From Pseudoalteromonas phenolica (GTDB taxonomy: Bacteria; Pseudomonadota; Gammaproteobacteria; Enterobacterales; Alteromonadaceae), in contig NZ_PNEC01000023.1 of assembly GCF_005886345.1 (NCBI RefSeq), forward strand, positions 48,067 through 112,066: a stretch of 64,000 nt of DNA, in the 5' to 3' direction. Position 1 is the stretch's first letter. Every line of letters starts with the position of its first letter. The notes under the pieces were generated by a model. The model searched no databases, was not told the origin of the DNA, and saw only the letters and a list, made by a program, of their open reading frames with translations. A program made the position numbers and the translations under genes. This document shows positions 56,515 through 64,000 of this stretch, in pieces.

Positions 56515-57381
56515 TTACATTGACGTATTTTTAAAACGCATCGATAGGTCGATGCTCTGTACATTTTTAGTCAGTGCGCCACTAGAGATGTAATCAACAC
56601 CGGCTTGTGCATATTCGGCTAATATTTCAATGGTCATATTGCCTGATACTTCAAGTTTAGCGCGTTGAGCTGTCACTTCTACCGCTTGTTGTATTTGTGG
56701 CACGCTAAAATTATCTAACATGATGATGTCACTGCCTGCATCAATCGCTTGCTGTAGCTCGTTTAAGTTTTCAACTTCTACTTCAACAGGTTTTGATGGG
56801 TGATTCAATTTAGCTTGCTTTACTGCTGCTGCAATACCGCCACAGGCCGCAATGTGGTTTTCTTTAATTAAGAATGCATCGAACAAACCAATACGGTGGT
56901 TTTTACCGCCACCACATGCTACCGCATACTTTTGTAAAGCACGTAACCCCGGTACTGTTTTACGAGTGTCTAATAGCTGAGTGCTGCTGTTGTTTAATGC
57001 TTTCACATAATGTGCTGTGGTTGTTGCTGTACCAGACAGTGTTTGAACAAAGTTTAGTGCAGTGCGTTCTGCAGTTAAGATGGCACGGGCAGAACCAGTT
57101 GCAGTAAATAGTTGGCTATTTGCCGTAACAAGGTCACCATCATTAACGAGCACTTCTACTTCAACGCTTTCATCAACTTGCTTAAACACTTCGAGAATTA
57201 GCGCTTTGCCACAAAAAACACAATCTTCACGGGTGAACACATAAGCATGCGCTTGTTGCTCCGCTGGGATCAATTGCGCTGTGATATCGCCATCTGCAGC
57301 TGATTGAAAATTAAGATCTTCGTTTAAAGCTTGAGTTACTAATTCTGAAATAAGATCTGAAGTAAGAAGTTGGTTTTGCAT
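56515..57381 (-). CDS. nadC: Nicotinate-nucleotide pyrophosphorylase (carboxylating)
   Basis: Converts quinolinate and PRPP to nicotinate mononucleotide in NAD synthesis. The 288-residue protein has TRKTVPGLRALQKYAVACGGGKNHR, the LIKENHIAACGG loop and VEVEVENLNEL with the C-terminal barrel SGNMTIEILAEYAQAGVDYISSGALT. It lies next to pilA and opposite ampD, as in E. coli. Confidence 0.96.
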   Translation of the reverse strand: MQNQLLTSDLISELVTQALNEDLNFQSAADGDITAQLIPAEQQAHAYVFTREDCVFCGKALILEVFKQVDESVEVEVLVNDGDLVTANSQLFTATGSARAILTAERTALNFVQTLSGTATTTAHYVKALNNSSTQLLDTRKTVPGLRALQKYAVACGGGKNHRIGLFDAFLIKENHIAACGGIAAAVKQAKLNHPSKPVEVEVENLNELQQAIDAGSDIIMLDNFSVPQIQQAVEVTAQRAKLEVSGNMTIEILAEYAQAGVDYISSGALTKNVQSIDLSMRFKNTSM

Positions 57382-57509
57382 AAATAAGCGTCACTTATGT
57401 TGTCTAAGGCCATTTGCGAGAACTAAATTTTACTGTGTCCATGAGTTTAAGACAATCGCGCTAGTGAAATTAAACAAAGCTTGTTAAGGTTAGGTCATTG
57501 TATAAGTAA

Positions 57510-58067
57510 ATGGTTTTACGCGTGACTACCTCTGATTTTTACTTGCCAGAGGCAAGGCAAAGACCTTGCACGTTCTTTGATGAACGCCCACAAGAAATGG
57601 ATGTTGATTTATTAGTGATACATAATATTTCTCTTCCCGCAGGGCAATTTGGAACAGAGCATGTTGATGCGCTTTTTACTGGGGAAATAGACTGTTCAGC
57701 TCACCCAAGTTTTACTGACTTGAAAGGGTTAAAAGTTTCAGCGCATTGCTTTATTCAGCGCAATGGCGCAGTACTGCAATATGTTCCTTTTGATAAAAGG
57801 GCTTGGCATGCGGGTGTTTCAGAATTTAAAGGCCGTTCACGTTGCAATGATTTTAGTATCGGCATTGAGCTTGAAGGAACAGATACACAGCCATATACCG
57901 ATGAGCAATATTCCTCATTAGTGATTTGCACTCAGTATATAATGCAGCTTTACCCAAATATAACGCCAGATAATATTGTCGGCCATTGTGATATTGCGCC
58001 CGGTAGAAAAACAGATCCGGGCGAGGCGTTTGCATGGCAAAAATTTCTAACTTTGTTAAATGAATGA
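57510..58067 (+). CDS. ampD: 1,6-anhydro-N-acetylmuramyl-L-alanine amidase AmpD
   Basis: Cytosolic zinc amidase that removes peptides from anhydro-muropeptides during peptidoglycan recycling. The 185-residue protein shows the zinc ligands in LLVIHNISLPAGQFG and GHCDIAPGRKTDPG, and SAHCFIQRNGAVLQYVPFDKRAWHAG. Loss of AmpD derepresses ampC in bacteria with AmpR; no ampR or ampC is present here. Followed by ampE after 7 bp. Confidence 0.95.
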   Translation: MVLRVTTSDFYLPEARQRPCTFFDERPQEMDVDLLVIHNISLPAGQFGTEHVDALFTGEIDCSAHPSFTDLKGLKVSAHCFIQRNGAVLQYVPFDKRAWHAGVSEFKGRSRCNDFSIGIELEGTDTQPYTDEQYSSLVICTQYIMQLYPNITPDNIVGHCDIAPGRKTDPGEAFAWQKFLTLLNE

Positions 58068-58074
58068 GTAAACT

Positions 58075-58926
58075 ATGATTTTAATCTCAATAATTTTAGC
58101 GTTGGCCATTGAGCGGTTAGGTGCAAGAGATGCGCATTGGCAAATAGATCATTACAGTCGTCGCTATGTGGCTATGAGCCAATCACTACTGGCGAACAAC
58201 GGTCTATTTAAGTCTTCATTTGCGTTTGCTTTGTGGACGTTGTTGCCAGCTATTGGCGTTTATTTCTTAATGGATTTAACAGGTTTCTTTCTATTTGAAT
58301 TAGCACTCAATGCACTTTTTCTATTAGTGTGCTTTGGCTGTGCAAAACCTCGTGGGCTATATAAAGGTTATTTAAACGCTTTAACCAGAGGTGATAACGA
58401 GGCCGCCACTTTATACGCATTGCAGTTAGGTCAACAGCGTACTGAAACTGAGCAAGGGGGCGAATGGGTAGGGCAAACGTTGGCTTGGGTGAACTTTAGG
58501 CATTATTGTGCCGTTATCTTTTGGTTTGTCGTATTGGGTGCCTCTGGCGCAATAATGTATGCCGTGATAAGAAGTTTATTTGACGATACACAACAGAGCG
58601 AAAATAGCCTGTTATCTAGTCGTAGTCATGTACTTGCAGATATGCTGTTTTGGTTAAATTGGTTGCCAGCGCGGATCACCAGTTTTGGCTACTTAATTAT
58701 TGGTAACTTTTCAAAAGGGACAGGCTGCTTTATCAAATATGCGCTAGATTTTAAAACGCCAAATAGAAAAGTGGTTACAACAACAGCTTTGGCTGCAGAG
58801 CAAATAGAGCAGCAATATGAAGGCTGTACCTATGAAGCAACCTGTATGATGCGGTTAGTTAAGCGTAATATCCTGTTTTATTTAGCTTTGATTGCGCTGC
58901 TGACGCTGTTCGGCGGTGTGGCATAA
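58075..58926 (+). CDS. ampE: Regulatory signaling modulator protein AmpE
   Basis: A 283-residue inner-membrane protein with four or five hydrophobic segments (LLPAIGVYFLMDLTGFFLFELALNALFLLVCF and others) and an early LISIILALAIERLGARDAHW. It is paired with AmpD in many gammaproteobacteria; its role, perhaps sensing or transport in murein recycling, is not well defined. The short gap to ampD indicates one operon. Confidence 0.93.
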   Translation: MILISIILALAIERLGARDAHWQIDHYSRRYVAMSQSLLANNGLFKSSFAFALWTLLPAIGVYFLMDLTGFFLFELALNALFLLVCFGCAKPRGLYKGYLNALTRGDNEAATLYALQLGQQRTETEQGGEWVGQTLAWVNFRHYCAVIFWFVVLGASGAIMYAVIRSLFDDTQQSENSLLSSRSHVLADMLFWLNWLPARITSFGYLIIGNFSKGTGCFIKYALDFKTPNRKVVTTTALAAEQIEQQYEGCTYEATCMMRLVKRNILFYLALIALLTLFGGVA

Positions 58927-58955
58927 ATGATGTATTCTGAAAAGCACTAACAAAA

Positions 58956-61457
58956 TTAGAGTGTATGCGACTCAAACCAGAGTCGCTTTTTTTCTGCCAT
59001 ACCTGTAACTAGGTTTGCTTCTATATCTAACGTAGGTAAGACTTCGTCGGTAATATCTATCAAATCACACACGCCTGTTACATCCCATAATGCTTCTTCA
59101 AGGTCTTTGGCTTTGTGAAGTGCATAGTGACTGACGTATTTTAATTCGTTGGCTAAATAGTCCGTATCAGGTCGGCCTGTTTTAGACACATGCAATTGAA
59201 AAACAAATAAGATTTCTTTACGCAATGCTTTTTTGATAAACAAAAATAAACTATCCAGAGAATCTTCATCTTTCAATATTTGGCTCTTTACTGCTTCAGA
59301 TAGGGTTTTCTTATCGGGGTCAAAGCGCAGAAATAGGGTGTACTTTAGAGGTTTATCTTGTCGAGTGCGTTTTCTCAGCGCGTCAGATAGTTCATCTTCG
59401 ATAAAGTTGCTCGGAAATACCGGTGAAATTTCAATGTGTTCTTGATTATTCTGATTGAAACTCTCTAGCACCTTGTGCAGTTTTGTGGGGTAAAGACCTC
59501 TCCCAACAGCCCCTACGTTAAAATGCGCAGACTCTTTATGCAGATAAAGCGGGAACTGACACACACTTTTGGTAATCATGTTACGCAATGCTGTTGAAAG
59601 CCCTGGTACTTTAGGAGACTCTTCACAGGCTTGTAATTTGCTTTTGTTTTTTTCAATTAATTGAGTAAAAAATTCAATAGCAGGGTGTTTGTTTTCAGTC
59701 ACCTTATGTACTTTTAAATTAATGATGGTCTTTGATTTACTTACTGCCATGACCTTATAGCGTAAACCTTTTAAATTATGCTTTTTGGTGATGGTTTGTA
59801 GTTCAGGTAAATCAATATTGACTAAGTCACCTTTCTTTACATCTATAGGGTTAATTACCTCTATTTGTAACCCCATTACGGATAAATCTCGAGTATGTCC
59901 TTCAATCACTGTTGTTGTGTCAACATAAAAAACAGCCCCAGTTTTATATAGGTAACGTTTATGCGCTCGAAGGTTGACATATTCAAGGGCGACAACCTCA
60001 AGGTATGGAGGCGTATTGGCTTTACCATGCCCAAAGTGTTTAAGTAAGTTAACCTGAGACTGAGCAAAAGCGTTCTTTTTATATATTTCTGTGCGCCTTG
60101 GATCTGTGATGTCTGTTAACAGCATCAAATTTTGTACGTCTTGAATAAAGCCTTGCACTCTAGGTGTTGGGCGCTTATTTAATTTTTCTAAGCTCTTGCC
60201 TGCGCTGCTGGGTAAAGATAGTGGAATATATGCATCTTCATGATAGCTTGGCATTATTTGTACCTTGAAGGCACGCCAGCTGTCTTTTTTAGCGCCAAAG
60301 CCAAAAAATAATGAAGCCAGTTCTGGCTCTTTAGTGAGTTCATAATCAAAAGCCGAGTAGTAATAAATTTTACCACCATCTGAATGAGTAAAAGTATACA
60401 AAATGGCTTCTTTTACCGCGCTGGGTAGGCTATTTAAGTGGGCTAGACGCTTTTGATTGAAAATGCTGTAAAGGCAGGATTTCTTTCTCTCATCTTCAAA
60501 GTAGTAATGAATATAGGCGTTATTTTCATTAGTAAGTACCATTGATGGCAGAGTTAGCTTGTCATTTACTTTATTCAAAAATACAAAGAGTGAGCTAACT
60601 CTAGGTAAATAATATTGCTCATAGCCCTTACAGACAACAGCATCCATAGTGTTATCTAGGTTTATTTTGTATCTACGCTTATTGCCATGAATAAAACTAT
60701 TTAAAAACTCATCAAAGCCAGGGTTGTTCTCAACAAAGGTGCGCTTTAAACGCACATGCTGATACTCACGGCTAACAGGCTCTACAGCAACCACTTCATA
60801 CTGAATGCCGCTTTTTAAACCCAGTTCAAAATCCTGCTCTAGTCCAACTAGCCTAATCGTGAGTAGTTGACCTTTCTCAAAGACGGCTTTGGGGTGCACT
60901 TTAATTTTTGCACCACTTAAAGAAATATCAGAAGTACTGGCTGAAATAATGTTCTTGCGAGAGACTTCAACTGTTATCTTGATCGCATAGTTCATGCGCT
61001 CTTCAATACGGCTTTCGTAAGAAGCAAACTTTATTAATTTAGCGCCATGATTAGAGACAACAACAGGCGCATCGTCTTCCTCGTCTTTTTGCTGTGCGCG
61101 TTTTTGCATTACACGGAAGTTGTTATCGGTATGCATCACGGCTTCATATACGGCCAGAGTGTACTTACCATGCTTAACAATTTCTTGTTCAAATACAGCT
61201 ATGGCTAAGTCGTCCATAAAATGCTGCTTACCCTCATAGATATATGGCTTTACTTCACCGGCAACTTGACCACGTAAATCTATAAAGCGAGCAACAGGCT
61301 GAGATAAGCGTGACATTTCCATTTTTAAAAGAAACTGGTCTGACTTGGATAATTGGACTGTTTTTTGTGCAAAGAACTGATCAAAGCCAGGAGTGCCTAA
61401 CTCTTGCTTGAGTTCTTCTATCAAAGGTTGATATTGTTGCAGCTTATCTTCAGCCAT
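58956..61457 (-). CDS. Large protein with two PilZ domains
   Basis: An 833-residue soluble protein without signal or membrane segments. The first PilZ domain has the c-di-GMP motif pair R150-x3-R154 (RIEER) and D177-x-S-x2-G182 (DISLSG); the second has R497-x3-R501 (RAHKR) and D524-x-S-x2-G529 (DLSVMG). Both pairs are complete, so two binding sites are expected. The stretches before, between and after them are of unknown fold; the last 200 residues (YTLFLRFDPDKKTLSEAVKSQ) resemble no domain I know. Probably a cytosolic c-di-GMP effector. It stands alone, divergent from radA and convergent with ampE; no direct partner is encoded beside it. Confidence 0.88.
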   Translation of the reverse strand: MAEDKLQQYQPLIEELKQELGTPGFDQFFAQKTVQLSKSDQFLLKMEMSRLSQPVARFIDLRGQVAGEVKPYIYEGKQHFMDDLAIAVFEQEIVKHGKYTLAVYEAVMHTDNNFRVMQKRAQQKDEEDDAPVVVSNHGAKLIKFASYESRIEERMNYAIKITVEVSRKNIISASTSDISLSGAKIKVHPKAVFEKGQLLTIRLVGLEQDFELGLKSGIQYEVVAVEPVSREYQHVRLKRTFVENNPGFDEFLNSFIHGNKRRYKINLDNTMDAVVCKGYEQYYLPRVSSLFVFLNKVNDKLTLPSMVLTNENNAYIHYYFEDERKKSCLYSIFNQKRLAHLNSLPSAVKEAILYTFTHSDGGKIYYYSAFDYELTKEPELASLFFGFGAKKDSWRAFKVQIMPSYHEDAYIPLSLPSSAGKSLEKLNKRPTPRVQGFIQDVQNLMLLTDITDPRRTEIYKKNAFAQSQVNLLKHFGHGKANTPPYLEVVALEYVNLRAHKRYLYKTGAVFYVDTTTVIEGHTRDLSVMGLQIEVINPIDVKKGDLVNIDLPELQTITKKHNLKGLRYKVMAVSKSKTIINLKVHKVTENKHPAIEFFTQLIEKNKSKLQACEESPKVPGLSTALRNMITKSVCQFPLYLHKESAHFNVGAVGRGLYPTKLHKVLESFNQNNQEHIEISPVFPSNFIEDELSDALRKRTRQDKPLKYTLFLRFDPDKKTLSEAVKSQILKDEDSLDSLFLFIKKALRKEILFVFQLHVSKTGRPDTDYLANELKYVSHYALHKAKDLEEALWDVTGVCDLIDITDEVLPTLDIEANLVTGMAEKKRLWFESHTL

Positions 61458-61663
61458 ATAAAACCGTCATGCTAACCCAGAGCACTGAAAGTTTGCTCAA
61501 TTGGGTATTAATTTTTTCTTTTAGGTTATCGAGTTAATACTATGACAATAATAGAACATATTTAACTTATTCTTGAGCATTAAATTAGTAAAGTGCCAGA
61601 TTTATATGACAAAACTTAATATAATTTTACTCAGTGATTTTTAAGCAAGAAGTGTGCCTTTAT

Positions 61664-63034
61664 ATGGGAAAGAAAAAAACAGCATTTGTTTGTAGTGAAT
61701 GTGGTGCGGAGTTTGCCAGATGGCAAGGTCAATGCTCTGAATGTAAGGCTTGGAATACGGTGACTGAGTTTAGAGTGCCTAGTATAAAATCAGCACCAAT
61801 CAGCTCAGCTATGGCAGGCTATGCAGGTATGGTTGACGCGAAAGTGCAAACTTTAGATGAAGTCAATTTAGAGACTCTGCCGCGATTCTCTACAGGGTTT
61901 AAAGAATTTGACCGGGTTTTGGGTGGGGGCGTTGTGCCGGGAAGTGCCATTTTAATAGGTGGCTCACCGGGAGCGGGTAAAAGTACTGTTTTACTGCAAA
62001 CCATGTGCTTACTTGCTGAATCTATGAATACCCTCTACGTCACCGGTGAAGAGTCACTGCAACAAGTTGCCATGCGAGCCAATCGTTTAGGTTTGCCAAC
62101 GAACAAATTAAGAACATTGGCAGAAACTAATGTTGAAACTATTTGTCAGTTAGCTTTACAAGAAAAGCCTAGCATCATGGTGATTGACTCTATTCAAGTT
62201 ATGCATATGAGCGATGTTCAATCAGCACCTGGCAGTGTTTCTCAGGTCAGAGAAAGTGCTGCTTACTTGACTCGTTTTGCGAAGCAAAATCAGGTCGCAA
62301 TTATCATGGTAGGTCATGTAACAAAAGATGGTACGTTGGCAGGCCCTAAAGTGTTAGAGCATTGTATTGATTGCTCGATTTTATTGGAAGGCAGTAGTGA
62401 TAGCCGATTCAGAACTTTACGTGGCAACAAAAATCGCTTTGGTGCAGTGAACGAATTAGGCGTTTTTGCCATGACAGGGCAAGGGCTAAAAGAAGTCTCA
62501 AATCCATCTGCGATATTTTTGAATCGCGGTGAAGAGCAAACACCAGGTTCATTGGTGATGGTAATTTGGGAGGGCACGCGACCTTTACTTGTAGAAGTAC
62601 AAGCTTTAGTTGATTACTCTCAGTTAGCTAACCCGCGTCGTGTTACGGTTGGTTTAGAGCAAAATCGTTTGGCCATGTTACTAGCTGTATTGCACCGCCA
62701 TGGCGGTTTGCAAGTTTCTGATCAAGACGTATTTGTAAATGTCGTAGGGGGAGTCAAGGTGTCTGAAACCAGTGCTGATCTTGCCTTGATCACAGCCTTG
62801 GTATCTAGCTTTAAGAACTTTGCTCTCGATAGACAACTAGTAGTATTTGGTGAAGTGGGTCTAGGTGGTGAAATACGCCCAGTGCCCAGTGGTCAAGAAA
62901 GACTGCGAGAAGCTGCAAAACACGGCTTTAAACGTGCTATTGTCCCCAATGCGAATAAGCCCAAACAGCTAATAGAAGGGATGGAAGTGATAGGTGTGAA
63001 CAGCCTCAGTGAAGCCCTAGACGCATTATTTTAA
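61664..63034 (+). CDS. radA: DNA repair protein RadA
   Basis: A 456-residue RecA-like branch-migration ATPase. It has an N-terminal C4 zinc finger (FVCSECGAEFARWQGQCSEC), Walker A GGSPGAGKST, the RadA motif KNRFGAVNELG and a C-terminal Lon-protease-like domain (LVVFGEVGLGGEIRPVPSG). It works in recombinational repair. The frame is open ten codons upstream of the ATG chosen. Confidence 0.96.
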   Translation: MGKKKTAFVCSECGAEFARWQGQCSECKAWNTVTEFRVPSIKSAPISSAMAGYAGMVDAKVQTLDEVNLETLPRFSTGFKEFDRVLGGGVVPGSAILIGGSPGAGKSTVLLQTMCLLAESMNTLYVTGEESLQQVAMRANRLGLPTNKLRTLAETNVETICQLALQEKPSIMVIDSIQVMHMSDVQSAPGSVSQVRESAAYLTRFAKQNQVAIIMVGHVTKDGTLAGPKVLEHCIDCSILLEGSSDSRFRTLRGNKNRFGAVNELGVFAMTGQGLKEVSNPSAIFLNRGEEQTPGSLVMVIWEGTRPLLVEVQALVDYSQLANPRRVTVGLEQNRLAMLLAVLHRHGGLQVSDQDVFVNVVGGVKVSETSADLALITALVSSFKNFALDRQLVVFGEVGLGGEIRPVPSGQERLREAAKHGFKRAIVPNANKPKQLIEGMEVIGVNSLSEALDALF

Positions 63035-63049
63035 TTAGGAAGTTAAAAC

Positions 63050-63973
63050 ATGAATAAACCGCTTATTGCAATTGCAGTTGTTGGTACTCTTGCTGCGGGC
63101 TACGGTGTCGCTCAGTATAAGATAAACGAAAAATTGACGGTTGAAATCGAAAAGCAAATTTCAACATTTACAGAAACATCAGGCTTTTCTGTTGAGTATC
63201 AAGACGCGAATTACTCGATTTTTAATCAAGAAGTGAGCCTAACAGGGATCAACTTTACAGGTCCTGAAGGTGAAGCGCTGGCTAGTATCAATCAGCTAAT
63301 TATTGAAGGCTATGAAACAGACAAAATAAGTCCTTATACAGCAATGGATTTAAAAGGCCTTCGTTTAGCTGAATCATTGATTAAGCAGGCAGAGCAAACG
63401 ACTCCTGCTGAGTTATTAAATGCCAGTTATGACATTACTTCTAGCTTAAAGTACGATGAATCAACTGGTCAAAGTGATTTTGATCTTGGTTTTGTAGCGG
63501 GCAAAGTTGCATCAATGGATATGGCAGTTTCGTTTGGTAACGCGCAATCGTTTATGGAAGTGTCTTTAGAGTCACAAAAGATGCAGCAACAAAGCCAGTT
63601 AACGATGGAGCAAGAGCTCCAATTACAAAGTAAAATGATGACAGCAATGCAGGCGCTAAAGCCACAGTCATTTAGCTTTACTTTTAATAATAAAGGTCAG
63701 TTTGATAGTGTAGTTGAACAGCAGCTATCTGCAGTGCAATTAGATAAGTTAAGCTTTGTACAGCAGGCGCAAATGCAAGTTGATATGTTGCCCCTAGAGG
63801 AGGCTTACAAAATGGAATTGATGAATTTTGTAAATGGCTTAAATAGCTTAAGTATTTCGATGAAGTTAGAAGAGCATAAGCCTGTCTCAGAACTTGCCGC
63901 GCAAGTTATGGGGATTGCCCAGCAACCTGACAAGTTGGCTGAATTATTTAATTTAGAAATTAAAGGCAGCTAA
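63050..63973 (+). CDS. Unknown N-terminally anchored protein
   Basis: A 307-residue protein I cannot assign to a family with confidence. It has one N-terminal membrane segment (LIAIAVVGTLAAGYGVAQYKI) with few positive charges after it, so the rest is probably periplasmic. The body is predicted beta-rich at first (VEYQDANYSIFNQEVSLTGINFTGPEGEALASINQLIIEGY), in a style seen in AsmA or DUF945-like envelope proteins, and then rich in Gln and Met in helices (MQQQSQLTMEQELQLQSKMM). It follows radA by 16 bp with an AGGAAG site, so they are probably cotranscribed. Confidence 0.82.
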   Translation: MNKPLIAIAVVGTLAAGYGVAQYKINEKLTVEIEKQISTFTETSGFSVEYQDANYSIFNQEVSLTGINFTGPEGEALASINQLIIEGYETDKISPYTAMDLKGLRLAESLIKQAEQTTPAELLNASYDITSSLKYDESTGQSDFDLGFVAGKVASMDMAVSFGNAQSFMEVSLESQKMQQQSQLTMEQELQLQSKMMTAMQALKPQSFSFTFNNKGQFDSVVEQQLSAVQLDKLSFVQQAQMQVDMLPLEEAYKMELMNFVNGLNSLSISMKLEEHKPVSELAAQVMGIAQQPDKLAELFNLEIKGS

Positions 63974-64000
63974 TTGCTAATTTAACCTCAGATCTGTATA

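Noticed and set aside
1..64000. Mobile island, prophage, CRISPR or defence system
   Set aside because: No integrase, transposase, terminal repeats, tRNA-linked att site, Cas genes, phage genes or restriction genes were found; almost all genes are conserved housekeeping or regulatory genes in familiar order.

Overview
The window reads as a core-chromosome segment of a marine gammaproteobacterium of the Alteromonadales, most likely Pseudoalteromonas. This assignment is inferred from gene content, AT-rich composition and protein style; no rRNA or marker comparison was possible. Coding is dense, on both strands. I see no tRNA, rRNA, CRISPR array, insertion sequence, prophage or integron. The unusual content lies in regulation, start codons, gene decay and a few odd proteins rather than in an island.

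Layout. 1-5.1 kb: 3' part-missing SDR dehydrogenase, slyD, mltD, a secreted metallo-beta-lactamase-fold protein without metal ligands, zapA with a coiled-coil partner, rlmJ. 5.1-18.9 kb: an acetate-scavenging region with a DcaP-like porin, acs, a CrbR-like regulator, purU, a transporter-fused CrbS-like sensor kinase, a DUF4212/ActP-like symporter pair, a heavily frameshifted cAMP/CBS/DUF294 pseudogene and its intact exonuclease partner. 19-22.5 kb: epd-pgk-fba. 22.5-26.1 kb: a GATC-packed intergenic region, then phoB-phoR-pstS with Pho boxes. 26.1-32.5 kb: a Cys-rich small lipoprotein, then sfsA, dksA-gluQ, pcnB-folK-panB-panC in the same order as E. coli, with pcnB apparently starting at ATT. 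32.6-41.7 kb: pepB, CBS protein, the gpmI-envC-ctpA-deacetylase cluster, and rhodanese-grxC-secB-gpsA. 41.8-50.6 kb: a large GGDEF/EAL sensor, trmL, fieF, and a Cpx-like system (cpxR-cpxA-lysophospholipase, with divergent cpxP-like gene). 50.6-58.9 kb: yacG, a reordered type IV pilus cluster (pilB separated from pilA-pilC-pilD by coaE), nadC, ampD-ampE. 59-64 kb: a tandem PilZ protein, radA and an anchored unknown protein.

How the parts work together. The acetate genes form a circuit: the porin and symporter bring substrate in, Acs activates it, and the CrbS/CrbR pair probably senses acetate and turns acs on. PhoB-PhoR controls itself and pstS through visible Pho boxes. The Cpx-like pair faces its periplasmic partner across a tandem GTAAA site. 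Pilus, PilZ and GGDEF/EAL genes point to surface behaviour governed by cyclic-di-GMP.

The observations I rate highest are the ATT start of pcnB, 13 GATC sites in 293 bp ahead of phoB, the symmetric twin-CX3C lipoprotein, the dual-PilZ protein, the multi-lesion pseudogene in the acetate cluster, and the ligandless metallo-beta-lactamase-fold protein in the usual gloB position. I did not find a clearly new multi-gene system.
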